A program made the translations under genes and the position numbers. A DNA stretch of 64,000 nt from DASQLQ01 sp035629935 (GTDB taxonomy: Bacteria > Actinomycetota > CADDZG01 > WHSQ01), in assembly GCA_035629935.1 (NCBI GenBank), contig DASQLQ010000141.1, positions 32,636 through 96,635 on the forward strand. Reading direction: 5' to 3'. Position 1 is the stretch's first letter. Each line of letters begins with the position of its first letter. Below, piece after piece: positions 34,601-41,961 of this stretch. The notes under the pieces were generated by a model. It was not told the DNA's origin and ran no database searches. It saw nothing but the letters and a program-made list of their open reading frames with translations.

Positions 34601-35120
34601 CACGCAGGAGCCGGTCGCCATAACCCCGATGGTCGAAGACCTCGAGCCGATAGTCGTCGCCGATCGCGTCCCGCCATCTCAGTGCGGCGGCTTCGGCTTT
34701 CGGCATCGCCCCGGCCGCCGCCAGCCGTGCCACCTCACCCGACTTGCATCCGGACAAGATGAACAAGCCCTCAGCGCGCGCGGCGATCTTCTCGAAAGTC
34801 GTTGCCGGTTTACCGCGTTCGTTGTTCAGGTGCGAATCCGAGATCAGCCGGCACAGGTTCGCGTAGCCCTTCGCATCCTTGGCGATGGCGGTGATGTGAT
34901 CGCCGTTCTCGAGGGTGAACTCGGTCCCATAGATCGGCTTGATCCCGGCGTCCCGACAAGCGCGAGCGAACCGCACCGCCCCGGTCAGCGAATCGTGGTC
35001 GGTGAGAGCGATCGCTTCGAAGCCGAGATAGCGGGCCGCGTACGCCAGCGACTCGGCCGGGATCGTGCCGTCGAGCAACGACCACACGGAATGACAGTGA
35101 AGGTGCACGAACCCCGACAT
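31674..35120 (-). CDS. dnaE2: Second DNA polymerase III alpha subunit, DnaE2-like (inducible, error-prone type)
   Basis: A C-family polymerase of 1148 residues. The PHP domain (about 3-200) keeps its metal residues (HLHCHS, LTDHDS, NDVHY). The palm carries PDIDID at 381-386 and Asp535 in LAKLDVLGV. Fingers blocks SFGFCKSHAAAFALP and HDPGMYPRRLI follow; a C-terminal OB domain (VWVAGVKVASQTP) is present. The form matches the actinobacterial accessory DnaE, not the replicative one. An insertion of about 55 residues rich in Pro, Gly, Asp and Arg lies at about 688-742 in the palm/fingers. It is the last gene of the SOS-boxed operon and starts right after a perfect dyad. Confidence 0.9.
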   Translation of the reverse strand: MSGFVHLHCHSVWSLLDGTIPAESLAYAARYLGFEAIALTDHDSLTGAVRFARACRDAGIKPIYGTEFTLENGDHITAIAKDAKGYANLCRLISDSHLNNERGKPATTFEKIAARAEGLFILSGCKSGEVARLAAAGAMPKAEAAALRWRDAIGDDYRLEVFDHRGYGDRLLRDRLLGIAKDTGIPAVATNDVHYPAPQDAGVHELLHAIKEIVPLSRTQALRNTSEYYLKDAIDMAELFYDCPDAVDETWRIAEQCEFDLDLGSYHFPEMPWLKGVSPTGELARRCYEGAALRYPTITREVDDRLQHELGMIQKMGFAGFFVLVAEIVRHIKKVMGIRCSCRGSAAGSLVCYVLEISDVDPIRYDLLFERFMNERREEIPDIDIDVESHRREEILRYIGDTYGAEQTAMCCMVDTFRARGAIREVGKALGMPLEEIDVVAKAFPRIAARDIPAAIERLPELAGTNLRAGQLEQLFHLCQEIDGFPRHLALHPSGMILSSRDLMDRVPMQESFQGFPMLQADKDDVEELGLAKLDVLGVRMLSSISHATQEIGRMTGEEVDLDSLSHDDEQAFELIRSSKTLGCFQIESPGQRELLARFQPNRFEDLIIDISLFRPGPVKSDMIKPFLNRRHGFAESNYSHESLRPILAETNGVVVYHEQVIRVIAAVTGCSLADADYVRRHLDAERPAAPDDPDDRPGRRPDGFGMTHGPKWEFAPGQEPKPGRGGMPSKRNQQIEIRPPENDVAKWFVSSAINNGFTPGKAKALWKEVFAFASFGFCKSHAAAFALPTYLSAWLKARHPAAFLAGVLTHDPGMYPRRLIVADARNSGVPIFPVDVNASFKTYRVEVDAQGKAGIRLALADVRDISETEITSILEARAAGPFTSLEDLWRRTEVSRPVLENLVHVGALDSVESTRRRRELLWRIVDLISEPKIRAGAQLALSLDEPVSESLPGLPAYTPLEETEAELDITGIDARRHIMSLYEPLLVELGCTSGDNLLRKRNDSWVWVAGVKVASQTPAIRSGQRIIFLTIDDLTGPIDVTIFERVQPRCARTVFHSWLQLVHGQVRKRGGASRVHRTDPNNVGITVVAEEVFDLAELAQDRNRGFSIKDAINRQRHKQAAAGLTAPRGDLKPTGRLWHASGGSAGR

Positions 35121-35134
35121 CGGCTAAATAGCCG
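35121..35134. promoter_or_regulatory. Perfect 6-bp dyad abutting the dnaE2 start codon
   Basis: CGGCTAAATAGCCG ends at the base before the ATG (35118-35120). No ribosome-binding site is visible here. As RNA the hairpin would sit where ribosomes bind, so it could limit dnaE2 translation, or it may be a DNA operator. Confidence 0.45.
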
Positions 35135-35269
35135 CCTGCGAGCGGCGCACGCATCGCCCTTGCTCAGACAGTCCTCGCGGCGCATTCGACGCCGCGCCCT
35201 TCGGGAGCGGAGTCTCATAACCGCTTGCTGCGGAACTCGCCGGGCGACGGTGCGCCGTTCTCGGCGGAG

Positions 35270-35698
35270 TTAGGGCTTGGCCGGTACCTCTGTTCCCGTC
35301 ACTTTGGCGAGCAGCTCGCCTGAGTCGTCGGTGATCTCGGCCTCGACGAACAGCAATCGCTTGCCGGGCTTGATCACTCGGGCTCGGGCGTGGATCGTCG
35401 ATCCGGAGCGGGTCGGGCGGAGGAACGAGATCTTCATCTCGACGAGCGCGGGGTACATGTCCTCGGGAAGATGCGCTGCACAAGCAGCCCCCATGGCGGA
35501 GTCGGCGAACGCTCCGAGGATGCCGCCTTGCAGGTTGCCGGCCGAGTTGCAGAGCTCGGGAGGCACGGTCCACGAGACAGAGACACCTTGCTTGGGATCG
35601 TCCTCGGGCCGAACCTCGAAGCCGAATCGATCGTTGGCCGGGATCGTGAAGTCGCCGGCGAGATAAGCATCGAGTCGGGTGCGCATGGAGCGCACCAT
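35270..35698 (-). CDS. PaaI-type hotdog-fold thioesterase
   Basis: 142 residues with the hotdog core: NSAGNLQGGILGAFADSAMGAA contains the conserved Asn, Gly-Gly and catalytic Asp, followed by LVEMKISFLRPTRSG. These enzymes hydrolyse acyl-CoA thioesters. It lies between the DUF6504 gene and dnaE2, 6 bases after the former's stop, so it appears to ride in the SOS operon even though no repair role is known. The exact start (Met1 or Met5) is uncertain. Confidence 0.85.
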   Translation of the reverse strand: MVRSMRTRLDAYLAGDFTIPANDRFGFEVRPEDDPKQGVSVSWTVPPELCNSAGNLQGGILGAFADSAMGAACAAHLPEDMYPALVEMKISFLRPTRSGSTIHARARVIKPGKRLLFVEAEITDDSGELLAKVTGTEVPAKP

Positions 35699-35704
35699 AA
35701 TTCG

Positions 35705-36055
35705 CTAGTCCCATACGCGAGCCATCCGCCATTCGCCTTTGATGCGATCGCGATAGATGTCGTAGACCGACGAGTTCGAAACGATGAACCCGTTGGAATC
35801 AAGATCGCCGGTTGCTCCAGCCCCGGCGGGATGAGCAAGAACCCGGAAGAAGTCTCGTTCTCGAATATCGCCTCGGCCGTCTTCCCCCGGAGCAGTCGAG
35901 CCCGCCGCAAGCCACCATTCGCCGGCTTCGCGCCATGAGGACAGTCGCTCGTCGACGAAGTACTGGCGGCCTCTCCAGCGGAATGCGAGGGGCGCGGGTT
36001 CGGATCCGGCCTCTTCGGTCGCAACCTCGATCGGATCCTCGTACCGCTTGGCCAC
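35705..36055 (-). CDS. DUF6504 family protein, first gene of the SOS operon
   Basis: A small protein of about 116 residues. It has AKRYEDPIEV at the N-terminus, FRWRGRQYFVDERLSSWREAGEWW in the middle, given by its key residues WRGR and WREAG, and a C-terminal VYDIYRD block with RMARVWD. Proteins with this layout are encoded beside accessory DnaE and Y-family polymerases in actinobacteria; their role is unknown. GTG at 36053-36055 is preferred. An upstream ATG (36164-36166) would translate a hairpin repeat and is judged leader sequence. It is 235 bases from the LexA box. Confidence 0.75.
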   Translation of the reverse strand: MAKRYEDPIEVATEEAGSEPAPLAFRWRGRQYFVDERLSSWREAGEWWLAAGSTAPGEDGRGDIRERDFFRVLAHPAGAGATGDLDSNGFIVSNSSVYDIYRDRIKGEWRMARVWD

Positions 36056-36111
36056 TTCTTGTTTTGTCCTTGCCTCTCGCTCAACCGTGGCCAACGAACG
36101 GGGGGCCCAAC

Positions 36112-36290
36112 GGACCGCTCTGTTGTCCTGGCCGATCGTCGAGACGATCGACTGGCAGCGGCCCATCGGGCCCCGGTTGTTCTCAGTCCGACTAGGGAGG
36201 CCCGGGGGCCGGGGAACCCTTACCGGCGGGGAGAGTGCCGGTTGCTCTGGCCGATAGTCGAGACCATCGGCTTTTGCTGGCCTGCCTTAG
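36112..36290 (-). other. Structured leader of the SOS operon with two related hairpins
   Basis: Between the LexA box and the DUF6504 gene are two related hairpins, GATCGT-CTCG-ACGATC (36149-36134, minus strand) and the near-perfect GCCGATGGT-CTCG-ACTATCGGC (36271-36250). Both are followed by GGCCAG and then ACAAC or AGCAACC. They form an imperfect direct repeat about 120 bases apart. The region between is rich in C and G runs that can pair in several ways. No known riboswitch was recognised. Confidence 0.45.
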
Positions 36291-36306
36291 TCGAACGTAT
36301 GTTCGA
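36291..36306. promoter_or_regulatory. LexA operator (SOS box)
   Basis: TCGAACGTATGTTCGA has perfect 6-bp arms, the consensus LexA site of actinobacteria and Bacillus-type Gram-positives (CGAAC-N4-GTTCG). It overlaps the last base of the -10 element and the expected transcription start of the minus-strand DUF6504-thioesterase-dnaE2 operon, an ideal place for repression. Confidence 0.93.
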
Positions 36307-36334
36307 TAGTAGACGAAGGGCAAGCCGTCGTCAA
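36306..36334 (-). promoter_or_regulatory. Promoter of the SOS operon
   Basis: On the minus strand TTGACG (36334-36329) is separated by exactly 17 bases from TACTAT (36311-36306), a near-consensus sigma-70 promoter. The SOS box starts at the last base of the -10 hexamer. Transcription should begin near 36299 and leave a leader of about 240 bases before the chosen DUF6504 start. Confidence 0.8.
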
Positions 36335-36404
36335 GAACTTCGATAATCGGCCGGCGGAGGGCTTTACCCTCCTTGCGCCCACCCCCCTACCGAAGGAGCG
36401 AACG

Positions 36405-36869
36405 ATGAGGACACTTCTGCTGTACGGCCACATCGTCGGCGCGATCGTCTGGATCGGCGGAGCGATCATGTTCAACGTCCTCTCCGGCCGCATGCGCAAA
36501 GCCGGTAACGCCGAACAGGTGGCGCACGTCATCGAAGAATCGATCTGGCTGGGTAAATCCTTCTATACGCCCGCCGCCTTGTGGGTTCTCGTATCCGGCG
36601 TCACGCTCGTGCTGACGTCTAGCGGCGCGTACCAATTCCAAGACATCTTCGTCGCCGTCGGGATCGCCGTCGTGATTGGCTCGGCCATCACAGGTGGGGC
36701 GTATTACGGCAAAGAAGCCGAAGCGATCGTCCAGGGAGCTAAGGCGAATGGCATCGAGGCGCCCGACGTCCAAAAACGACTCGATCGCATCAGGCTGATC
36801 TCGTGGCTCGAGATCGCTGCGTTGCTCGTAGTCGAGCTGCTAATGGTCTACCGAACAGGTAGCTACTAG
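36405..36869 (+). CDS. DUF2269/CopD-like integral membrane protein
   Basis: 154 residues, four hydrophobic helices (about 5-25, 54-75, 82-102 and 128-148). The first contains LLLYGHIVGAIVWIGGAI with a His and Trp-hydrophobic spacing like the CopD/DUF2269 families, some of which bind heme. AAGGAGCG lies 5 bases before the ATG. It converges with the secreted protein gene, overlapping it by 4 bases. A copper or heme link is only a guess. Confidence 0.8.
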   Translation: MRTLLLYGHIVGAIVWIGGAIMFNVLSGRMRKAGNAEQVAHVIEESIWLGKSFYTPAALWVLVSGVTLVLTSSGAYQFQDIFVAVGIAVVIGSAITGGAYYGKEAEAIVQGAKANGIEAPDVQKRLDRIRLISWLEIAALLVVELLMVYRTGSY

Positions 36870-37552
36870 CGAGGAACCACGAAGGTCTTCGCGGGCATCA
36901 GCGTGTCGAACGGCGTTGCCGAGTGCGAGTAGAACGCCGACGGCGTTGCCGAGACACCAGAGAAACCCGAGGCGGCCTGTGTACCGGCCTGGATCTTCGT
37001 GCCGGCCTTGGCTTTGAGCAACGCCAGCGGCACCGGGATCGTGATCGTTCCTGAGGCAGCATCGAAGGTTGCCTGCACGATTCCGAGTTCCTTGCACACG
37101 ATGACCTGGTCGGCAGTGCAGTCGCCACGGATGAGGAACGGCTGCGAGCCGGGGTCCCGAGGCGGCGGGCAGTTCCCGGCGGTCGGGTCACACGCGCCAC
37201 GACTGTAGTTGCTCCATTTGCCGTCGAGCTCGGCGAAGTTCCCGTCGACCAACAGCTGCCACGTGTAACGGGTGCCTTCGGGGAGACCGCCATTGGGGGG
37301 AAGGCTCGAGACCTTGATGATGAAGTTGATCGTCTTCTTGTCTGCCATGCCGATCGAGGCTTCTACGAGGTCCTGGCCGAGAGGCTCACCGATCGGTCCG
37401 AGGCTCGCGTCGACGTTGGAGCCCCAGTCGCCGGCCGGATCGGTCCCGACCACGATGGTCTTGGGCTTTGCCGCGGCCGAGGTCGATACGAACAAGCCGG
37501 TGGCGATCGCGGCAGCACTGAGTAGCAAAGAGATGCTCTTGCGATAAGTCAT
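36866..37552 (-). CDS. Secreted protein of unknown function
   Basis: A 228-residue exported protein. ATG at 37550-37552 is the start because GAGGAGG is 7 bases upstream; it opens a signal peptide (1-28, ending SAAAK). The mature part is beta-rich with a Pro/Gly-rich loop and two likely disulfide-forming Cys groups (GACDPTAGNCPPP and GDCTADQVIVCKE). It resembles other predicted extracellular beta-sandwich proteins, but no family is recognised. Confidence 0.75.
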   Translation of the reverse strand: MTYRKSISLLLSAAAIATGLFVSTSAAAKPKTIVVGTDPAGDWGSNVDASLGPIGEPLGQDLVEASIGMADKKTINFIIKVSSLPPNGGLPEGTRYTWQLLVDGNFAELDGKWSNYSRGACDPTAGNCPPPRDPGSQPFLIRGDCTADQVIVCKELGIVQATFDAASGTITIPVPLALLKAKAGTKIQAGTQAASGFSGVSATPSAFYSHSATPFDTLMPAKTFVVPR

Positions 37553-37636
37553 CTGGGGCCTCCTCAAAAAGAAATGTCTAAGAAGAGGATTCGGCGCAGC
37601 GGGGGCCGTTCCTGGTGGCTTACAGCGTAAGTAGAG

Positions 37637-37951
37637 TTAGACGAATCCGAGCGCCGACTTGGCCAGCGGGGTCATCTTCTCGGGCGTCCACGGCGGGTAC
37701 ATCACCATCTCCATGGAGACCTCGCCGATCCCCTCGATGTCCCGCGTGATGCCCTTGACCTCTTCTTCGATCATCGGCCCGATCGGACAGCCCATCGTGG
37801 TCAGGGTGTAGTCGATCTTGACGTTGTTGGAGTCGTCGATGTTGACCTCGTAGACGAGGCCTAGGTTCCAGATGTCGATGCCGAGCTCGGGGTCGTTGAC
37901 GGTCTTGAGGGCCGCTTCGACCTGGTCCCGGACTTCCTCTTTTGTGGTCAT
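37637..37951 (-). CDS. SufT/MIP18-like iron-sulfur assembly factor (DUF59)
   Basis: 104 residues of the MIP18/PaaD/SufT family, which helps insert Fe-S clusters. It has ALKTVNDPELGIDIWNLGLVYEV (the DPELG-NLGL signature), the conserved Cys in TTMGCPIGPMIEEEV, and a C-terminal YPPWTPEKM motif. The length is normal. It follows the amidohydrolase gene on the same strand, with 36 bases between them. No other suf genes are in the window. Confidence 0.9.
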   Translation of the reverse strand: MTTKEEVRDQVEAALKTVNDPELGIDIWNLGLVYEVNIDDSNNVKIDYTLTTMGCPIGPMIEEEVKGITRDIEGIGEVSMEMVMYPPWTPEKMTPLAKSALGFV

Positions 37952-37987
37952 CTAAAGAGGTTAACGCCGCGGTACGGCCCTGGATTC

Positions 37988-38833
37988 CTAGAGATCCAGC
38001 CCCAGCAGGCGGGCGGCGTTGTTCTTGAGGATGTCGTCCTCCTTGTCACCGAGCTTCATCTCGCCGATCTCGTCGAGGATGCGACCGGGATCGAGCATCG
38101 GGTAGTCGCTCCCCCACACGAAACGGTCGGACAAACGCCCGCGGCAATCTCGCTTCACCTCTTCGGGGATGTACTTCGGGCGCCATCCTGAGAGATCCAC
38201 CCAGACGTTGGTCTTGTGCATCGCCGATGCGAGCACTTCGAGATGCCACGGATAGCCGAAGTGGGCCATCACGACCGTGAGACCGGGATGACGCGCGGCG
38301 ACGGTGTCCATAAGCATGGGGCGTCCGTAATCAAAGGCGATCCCCGAGCCACCCGGTACCCCTGCCCCCAGTCCTGTCTGACCCACGTGCACAACGATCG
38401 GCAGCGAGTGTTCCTCGCACTTGTCCCAGAAGGGATCGAACTTCGGGTCATCCGGATAGAAAGCTTGCACCTGAGGATGGATCTTCAGCCCCTTCATCCC
38501 CAGCTCGGTGACCGCCCGATCGAGTTCCTCGATCGCGTCAGGCTTGTGCGGGTCCACACCGGCGAAGCCGATGAACTGCTCCGGATAGGCGTTGCAAATC
38601 TCGGCGACACGATCGTTAGTCAGGGGAGGAAGACCAGTAGCGGTTTCCGCATCCCATCCCAACAGAACACCGAGCAGGTCCCACTCCTTGTACTCGGCCG
38701 CCATCTCCTCAACGGTTCGGACGCGCACCTCGGAGCGGAAGTATTTGGCGGTGACCTCGAGCATCGGACCGATAGACCCCTCGAGCCACTCGGCCGTGGA
38801 TGCATGAACGTGGAAATCGATTGCTCGTGGCAT
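37988..38833 (-). CDS. Amidohydrolase family 2 (ACMSD-like) protein
   Basis: A TIM-barrel metal-dependent hydrolase or decarboxylase. The N-terminal DFHVHAS gives the metal-binding HxH pair; KGLKIHPQVQAFYPDD, VVHVGQTG, VVMAHFGYPW and the C-terminal FVWGSDYPM with the catalytic Asp complete the site. It has 281 residues from ATG at 38831-38833, which follows AGGAGG by 5 bases. Members act on substrates such as 2-amino-3-carboxymuconate or dihydroxybenzoates; the substrate here is not clear. Confidence 0.88.
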   Translation of the reverse strand: MPRAIDFHVHASTAEWLEGSIGPMLEVTAKYFRSEVRVRTVEEMAAEYKEWDLLGVLLGWDAETATGLPPLTNDRVAEICNAYPEQFIGFAGVDPHKPDAIEELDRAVTELGMKGLKIHPQVQAFYPDDPKFDPFWDKCEEHSLPIVVHVGQTGLGAGVPGGSGIAFDYGRPMLMDTVAARHPGLTVVMAHFGYPWHLEVLASAMHKTNVWVDLSGWRPKYIPEEVKRDCRGRLSDRFVWGSDYPMLDPGRILDEIGEMKLGDKEDDILKNNAARLLGLDL

Positions 38834-38842
38834 CAAGTCCTC

Positions 38843-39811
38843 CTAGGCAGATTGATGGATGTTACGTCCCGGCGCGTAACTGAGGCCGAGGCCGATGGCG
38901 AGAGAGCCGGCTGCGGCCACAGCCGGAGCGAGATGTTTCAGGTCGGTGTACCCAACAGCGAGATGAACGCCGATCGCACAGAGAAGCGAGGCGGTCCCGG
39001 CGACCGCCAGGGCCTGCCAGAGATGAGGGGGAAGGCCGCTCTTCCACAGACACAGGAACGAGGTGAATCCCGTGACGAACACAGCGCCCCCAAATCCCGT
39101 GCGATCGTGCGCGATCAAAGGCACCAATCGCTCGGAGATCGCTTCCAGGTCACTTGTCACGACATCCATGAACGCGAGGTCCTCGGGGACGAAAACGCCG
39201 GTGACGCCCACCCACAGGATGGCCAGACCTCCCAATGCGGTGCCGCCCGCTCCGGCGAGGAGGACGAGGCGGCCCACCTCGAACCGGTTCGCCCATTCAA
39301 GGGGGGCCGGGCGCAGAAGCGAAGCCGGAGACGACTTGGAGCGAACCAAAGATCGCGTCCGAATCAGGCCCACGACATAAACAGGCAACAGCAGGACCGT
39401 TCCGATGGCATGCCACACATCCAGATATCCGTAGCTCAAGTAAGACAAGAAAGAAACGAAACCGAGCATGCCGGCCGCCGTTAGCGTCCACCATGCCCAG
39501 TCTGCGCCATGTCGCAGCGGGAAGACGATGAGCCACACAAACATCGTCCCGATAGAGATCAGTGCTCCGCCCCACGCCACGCGATCGTGGATCATGAAAT
39601 CAACGACCTTGCAGCCGTTTCGCTTACACAATTGAGTCGCGTCGAGCCCGAGGAAATTGACGTCGTGCGGCAGGAAGTCACCGGTCGCGGCGATGAACAC
39701 GGCGAAGCCTCCAGCGAAAACGATGGCTACGGCGGCCGCAAGTAGAAGGGGGGTTCCGTCACCGACGAGCGCTAGGAAGAAGCTGTCCTCGCGCTGCGGG
39801 CGGGATCTCAC
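38843..39811 (-). CDS. Polytopic membrane protein with an internal duplication
   Basis: 322 residues from GTG at 39809-39811, overlapping the antiporter stop as GTGA. Eight or so membrane helices are visible. Two halves repeat the same pattern: (I/V)GDFLPHDVNFLG...MIHDRVAWGGALISIG, and TGVFVPEDLAFMD...LIAHDRTGFGGAVFVTG, each followed by two helices and a YLDVWHAIG or YTDLKHLAP end. The shared core is hI(A)HDRxxxGGA. The long open reading upstream is the shadow of the antiporter gene. Function unknown. Confidence 0.82.
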   Translation of the reverse strand: MRSRPQREDSFFLALVGDGTPLLLAAAVAIVFAGGFAVFIAATGDFLPHDVNFLGLDATQLCKRNGCKVVDFMIHDRVAWGGALISIGTMFVWLIVFPLRHGADWAWWTLTAAGMLGFVSFLSYLSYGYLDVWHAIGTVLLLPVYVVGLIRTRSLVRSKSSPASLLRPAPLEWANRFEVGRLVLLAGAGGTALGGLAILWVGVTGVFVPEDLAFMDVVTSDLEAISERLVPLIAHDRTGFGGAVFVTGFTSFLCLWKSGLPPHLWQALAVAGTASLLCAIGVHLAVGYTDLKHLAPAVAAAGSLAIGLGLSYAPGRNIHQSA

Positions 39812-40854
39812 AGAAAGAAGAACGAAATCGCCATGATGACGTAGGCGGACAGGAGCAGCACGCCCTCGAACCAGTTGGAACGACCGTCGAGGGCGATAAA
39901 GGACAGGATCGCCGCCGAGAACCCGACCGCCGCAATCTCGAAGCCGGTGAAGATCAGATCCAAGGGGTTGTCGGTGAGAAGCGACAGGAACACCAGAACG
40001 GGTGCCACGAACAAAGCGATCTGCACGGAAGAGCCGATCGCGATCTCGATGGAGACGCTCATCTTGTCCTTCGCCGCCAGAAGGATGGCCGAGGCGTGCT
40101 CGGCGGCGTTCGATATCAACGGGACGATGATCAATCCAACGAAGAGCGGCGAGAGGTTGAGCTCCTCGACGGTGTGGTTCAAAGCGCCCACCAAGAATTC
40201 GCTCATGACGGCCACAAAGACCGTGGCCACGGCTAGGGTCGTCACGGCGCGCCGGACCGACCACTTCGCCTCCTCGTGCCCGCCTTCGTGTGCGAACAAG
40301 CTCTTATGCGTCTTCATCGAGAAGATGAGGCTGAACACGTAGGTGATGATCAGTACCACCGAAACCCCTACAGAAACTGCTTCGGTCCGAAATTCGGTCA
40401 CGTCGCCCGCGGTGAAGAACAGCGCCGGCATCAACAAAGCGACAACGGCGATCACGAGCGACGACGAATGCAACTCGGCGGAAGCGAGGGAGAACTTCTG
40501 CTGCTCCCGCTTCCAACCGCCGACGAGGAACGACAGGCCCAGGATCAGCAGCACGTTGCCGATGATGGCCCCCGTCAACGACGCCTTAACGATCTCGAGC
40601 TCACCTTCGAGGATCAAGAAGAAGGCGATGATCAGCTCTGCCAAGTTGCCGAACGTTGCGTTGAGGAACCCGCCGAGCTGAGGACCGGACCTCACCGCCA
40701 GCTCTTCGGTCGCGTGCCCCATGAGCACGGCCAGCGGCAGGACGGCCAGTGCCGCCACGGCAAAGATCGCCACCGGGTCCGCGTGCGTGAACTCGAGGAC
40801 GAACGCGATCGGGACGCAGACGAGTAGCCAATCGAGTCTCGGTTTCAGTTTCAC
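39808..40854 (-). CDS. Calcium/proton antiporter of the CaCA family
   Basis: A CAX-like exchanger of 348 residues with about eleven membrane helices. The two alpha repeats are visible: MGHATEELAVRSGPQLGGFLNATFGNLAELIIAFF (key residues GNLAELI) and LISNAAEHASAILLAAKDKMSVSIEIAIGSS (key NAAEH). The Glu and Asn residues of these repeats bind the cation. GTG at 40852-40854 is the start, 10 bases after the thiE stop; the frame is open further into thiE but those codons overlap it. Confidence 0.92.
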   Translation of the reverse strand: MKLKPRLDWLLVCVPIAFVLEFTHADPVAIFAVAALAVLPLAVLMGHATEELAVRSGPQLGGFLNATFGNLAELIIAFFLILEGELEIVKASLTGAIIGNVLLILGLSFLVGGWKREQQKFSLASAELHSSSLVIAVVALLMPALFFTAGDVTEFRTEAVSVGVSVVLIITYVFSLIFSMKTHKSLFAHEGGHEEAKWSVRRAVTTLAVATVFVAVMSEFLVGALNHTVEELNLSPLFVGLIIVPLISNAAEHASAILLAAKDKMSVSIEIAIGSSVQIALFVAPVLVFLSLLTDNPLDLIFTGFEIAAVGFSAAILSFIALDGRSNWFEGVLLLSAYVIMAISFFFL

Positions 40855-40864
40855 GGCGGCGAGA

Positions 40865-41491
40865 CTAAAGCGGGACCTGGTCCAGCAGCGCGCGCAGCTC
40901 GGCTGCGGCCGCCGGAGGGTCAAATGCCTCGACGATGGCTCGGACCACGACTATGCGACGGCCCCCGGCCTCCAGCACCTCTCCCAGGGTGTCGACCGCC
41001 ATCCCACCCGTGATGAACCAGGGGACGTCCACGACCTTGGCGGCATAAGTAACCAGCGACAATCCGGTCCCCGCCCGACCGGGTTTGGTCGGAGTGGCGT
41101 TGATCGGGCCGACACCGATGTAGTGGGGCGAAAGCCTCAGAGCTGCCTCGATCTGCTCCTCGGAATGGGTGGAGAGCCCGTGGACCCCCTCCGGCAGGAT
41201 CCGCCGAGATATATCGATCGGCAGATCGTCCTGGCCGAGGTGAACGCCGTCGGCCTCGAGGGCGAGAGCGACGTCTGGCCGGTCGTTCACGATGAACGGC
41301 ACACCGGCATCACGGCACGCTTCCGCCAAGGGGCGTCCCAGCGCAAGGACCTCGCCGGCCTCCATCTCTTTCTCACGCAGCTGGATAACGTCGACACCGG
41401 CATCGGCTAGCTCCGGGACCAGATCCGCCAGGTCGCCTGCTGAGATGCGTGCCGGGGACACCAGATACAGCCGAGCGTCCGCCAGGCTCAC
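40865..41491 (-). CDS. thiE: Thiamine-phosphate synthase ThiE
   Basis: Couples HMP-pyrophosphate with thiazole phosphate to form thiamine phosphate. TIM-barrel motifs are VDVIQLREKEM, FIVNDRPDVALALEADGVHLGQDDLP, GVGPINATPTK and PWFITGGM, with the pyrophosphate and Mg2+ residues in place. GTG at 41489-41491 overlaps the upstream gene stop as GTGA, giving 208 residues; the longer upstream frame belongs to the preceding gene's reverse reading. No other thiamine gene is nearby. Confidence 0.95.
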   Translation of the reverse strand: MSLADARLYLVSPARISAGDLADLVPELADAGVDVIQLREKEMEAGEVLALGRPLAEACRDAGVPFIVNDRPDVALALEADGVHLGQDDLPIDISRRILPEGVHGLSTHSEEQIEAALRLSPHYIGVGPINATPTKPGRAGTGLSLVTYAAKVVDVPWFITGGMAVDTLGEVLEAGGRRIVVVRAIVEAFDPPAAAAELRALLDQVPL

Positions 41492-41916
41492 AACGCGATC
41501 GCCGTAGGGCCCCCATCGCCCGTCCCGTAGTCGAGATCGGGGTCCTCGCCCAGGTCCCGTTCGTACTCCTTCATCCGCTCGGCGATCCTCCGTAACGTGC
41601 TCGGCGTGCGTAGGAGGGCGATGCCGACGAGCACGTAGGGCAGGACATCCAGGGCGACTTCGTACCAGCGCTTGTCGAGCAGGCTCGCGATCGCGATCCA
41701 GACGATGACGAGCCCGAGCAGGGTGTTCGCCAAGGTTCGTGTGATGCGGTTGTCGGCCGCGTGGATCAGGCGCTCGCGCATCGCCCTCACCGCTCGGCGC
41801 CCATGCTTGCTCCTGAGCCTGACCCACGTTTGGTGCGAGGGATAGAAACGCCGCATGCCCTCCTCGAAACCGAGAGTGAGGACCGAGATAAGGCCTGCGA
41901 GGACTCCGCTGATCAC
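41488..41916 (-). CDS. Membrane protein of unknown function
   Basis: 142 residues with two central membrane helices (about 60-80 and 88-105), a basic N-terminal half (WVRLRSKHGRRAVRAMRERLIHAAD) and an acidic Asp/Gly-rich C-terminal end. It is tightly placed: it starts 45 bases after the PH-domain gene and its stop overlaps the thiE start. The GTG start is marked by GGGAG directly before it. No family recognised. Confidence 0.72.
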   Translation of the reverse strand: MISGVLAGLISVLTLGFEEGMRRFYPSHQTWVRLRSKHGRRAVRAMRERLIHAADNRITRTLANTLLGLVIVWIAIASLLDKRWYEVALDVLPYVLVGIALLRTPSTLRRIAERMKEYERDLGEDPDLDYGTGDGGPTAIAL

Positions 41917-41961
41917 CTCCCGAGCGTAGCCGCGGGCACCCGGCCCGTGGACGAAATACCC

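Noticed and set aside
36056..36166. Longer form of the DUF6504 protein starting at 36166
   Set aside because: The extra 37 codons translate one of the two leader hairpins and do not resemble the family; the GTG at 36055 fits the family start.
36112..36290. SAM- or c-di-GMP-type riboswitch in the SOS operon leader
   Set aside because: Short strings such as AGCAACCGGC and GCAAAAGCC recall known classes, but the full core cannot be aligned by eye and the genes do not fit.
39812..40264. N-terminal extension of the duplicated membrane protein gene
   Set aside because: It runs through the antiporter gene in another frame; the translated part is Arg/Gly/His-rich with no membrane pattern. The GTGA overlap gives a better start.
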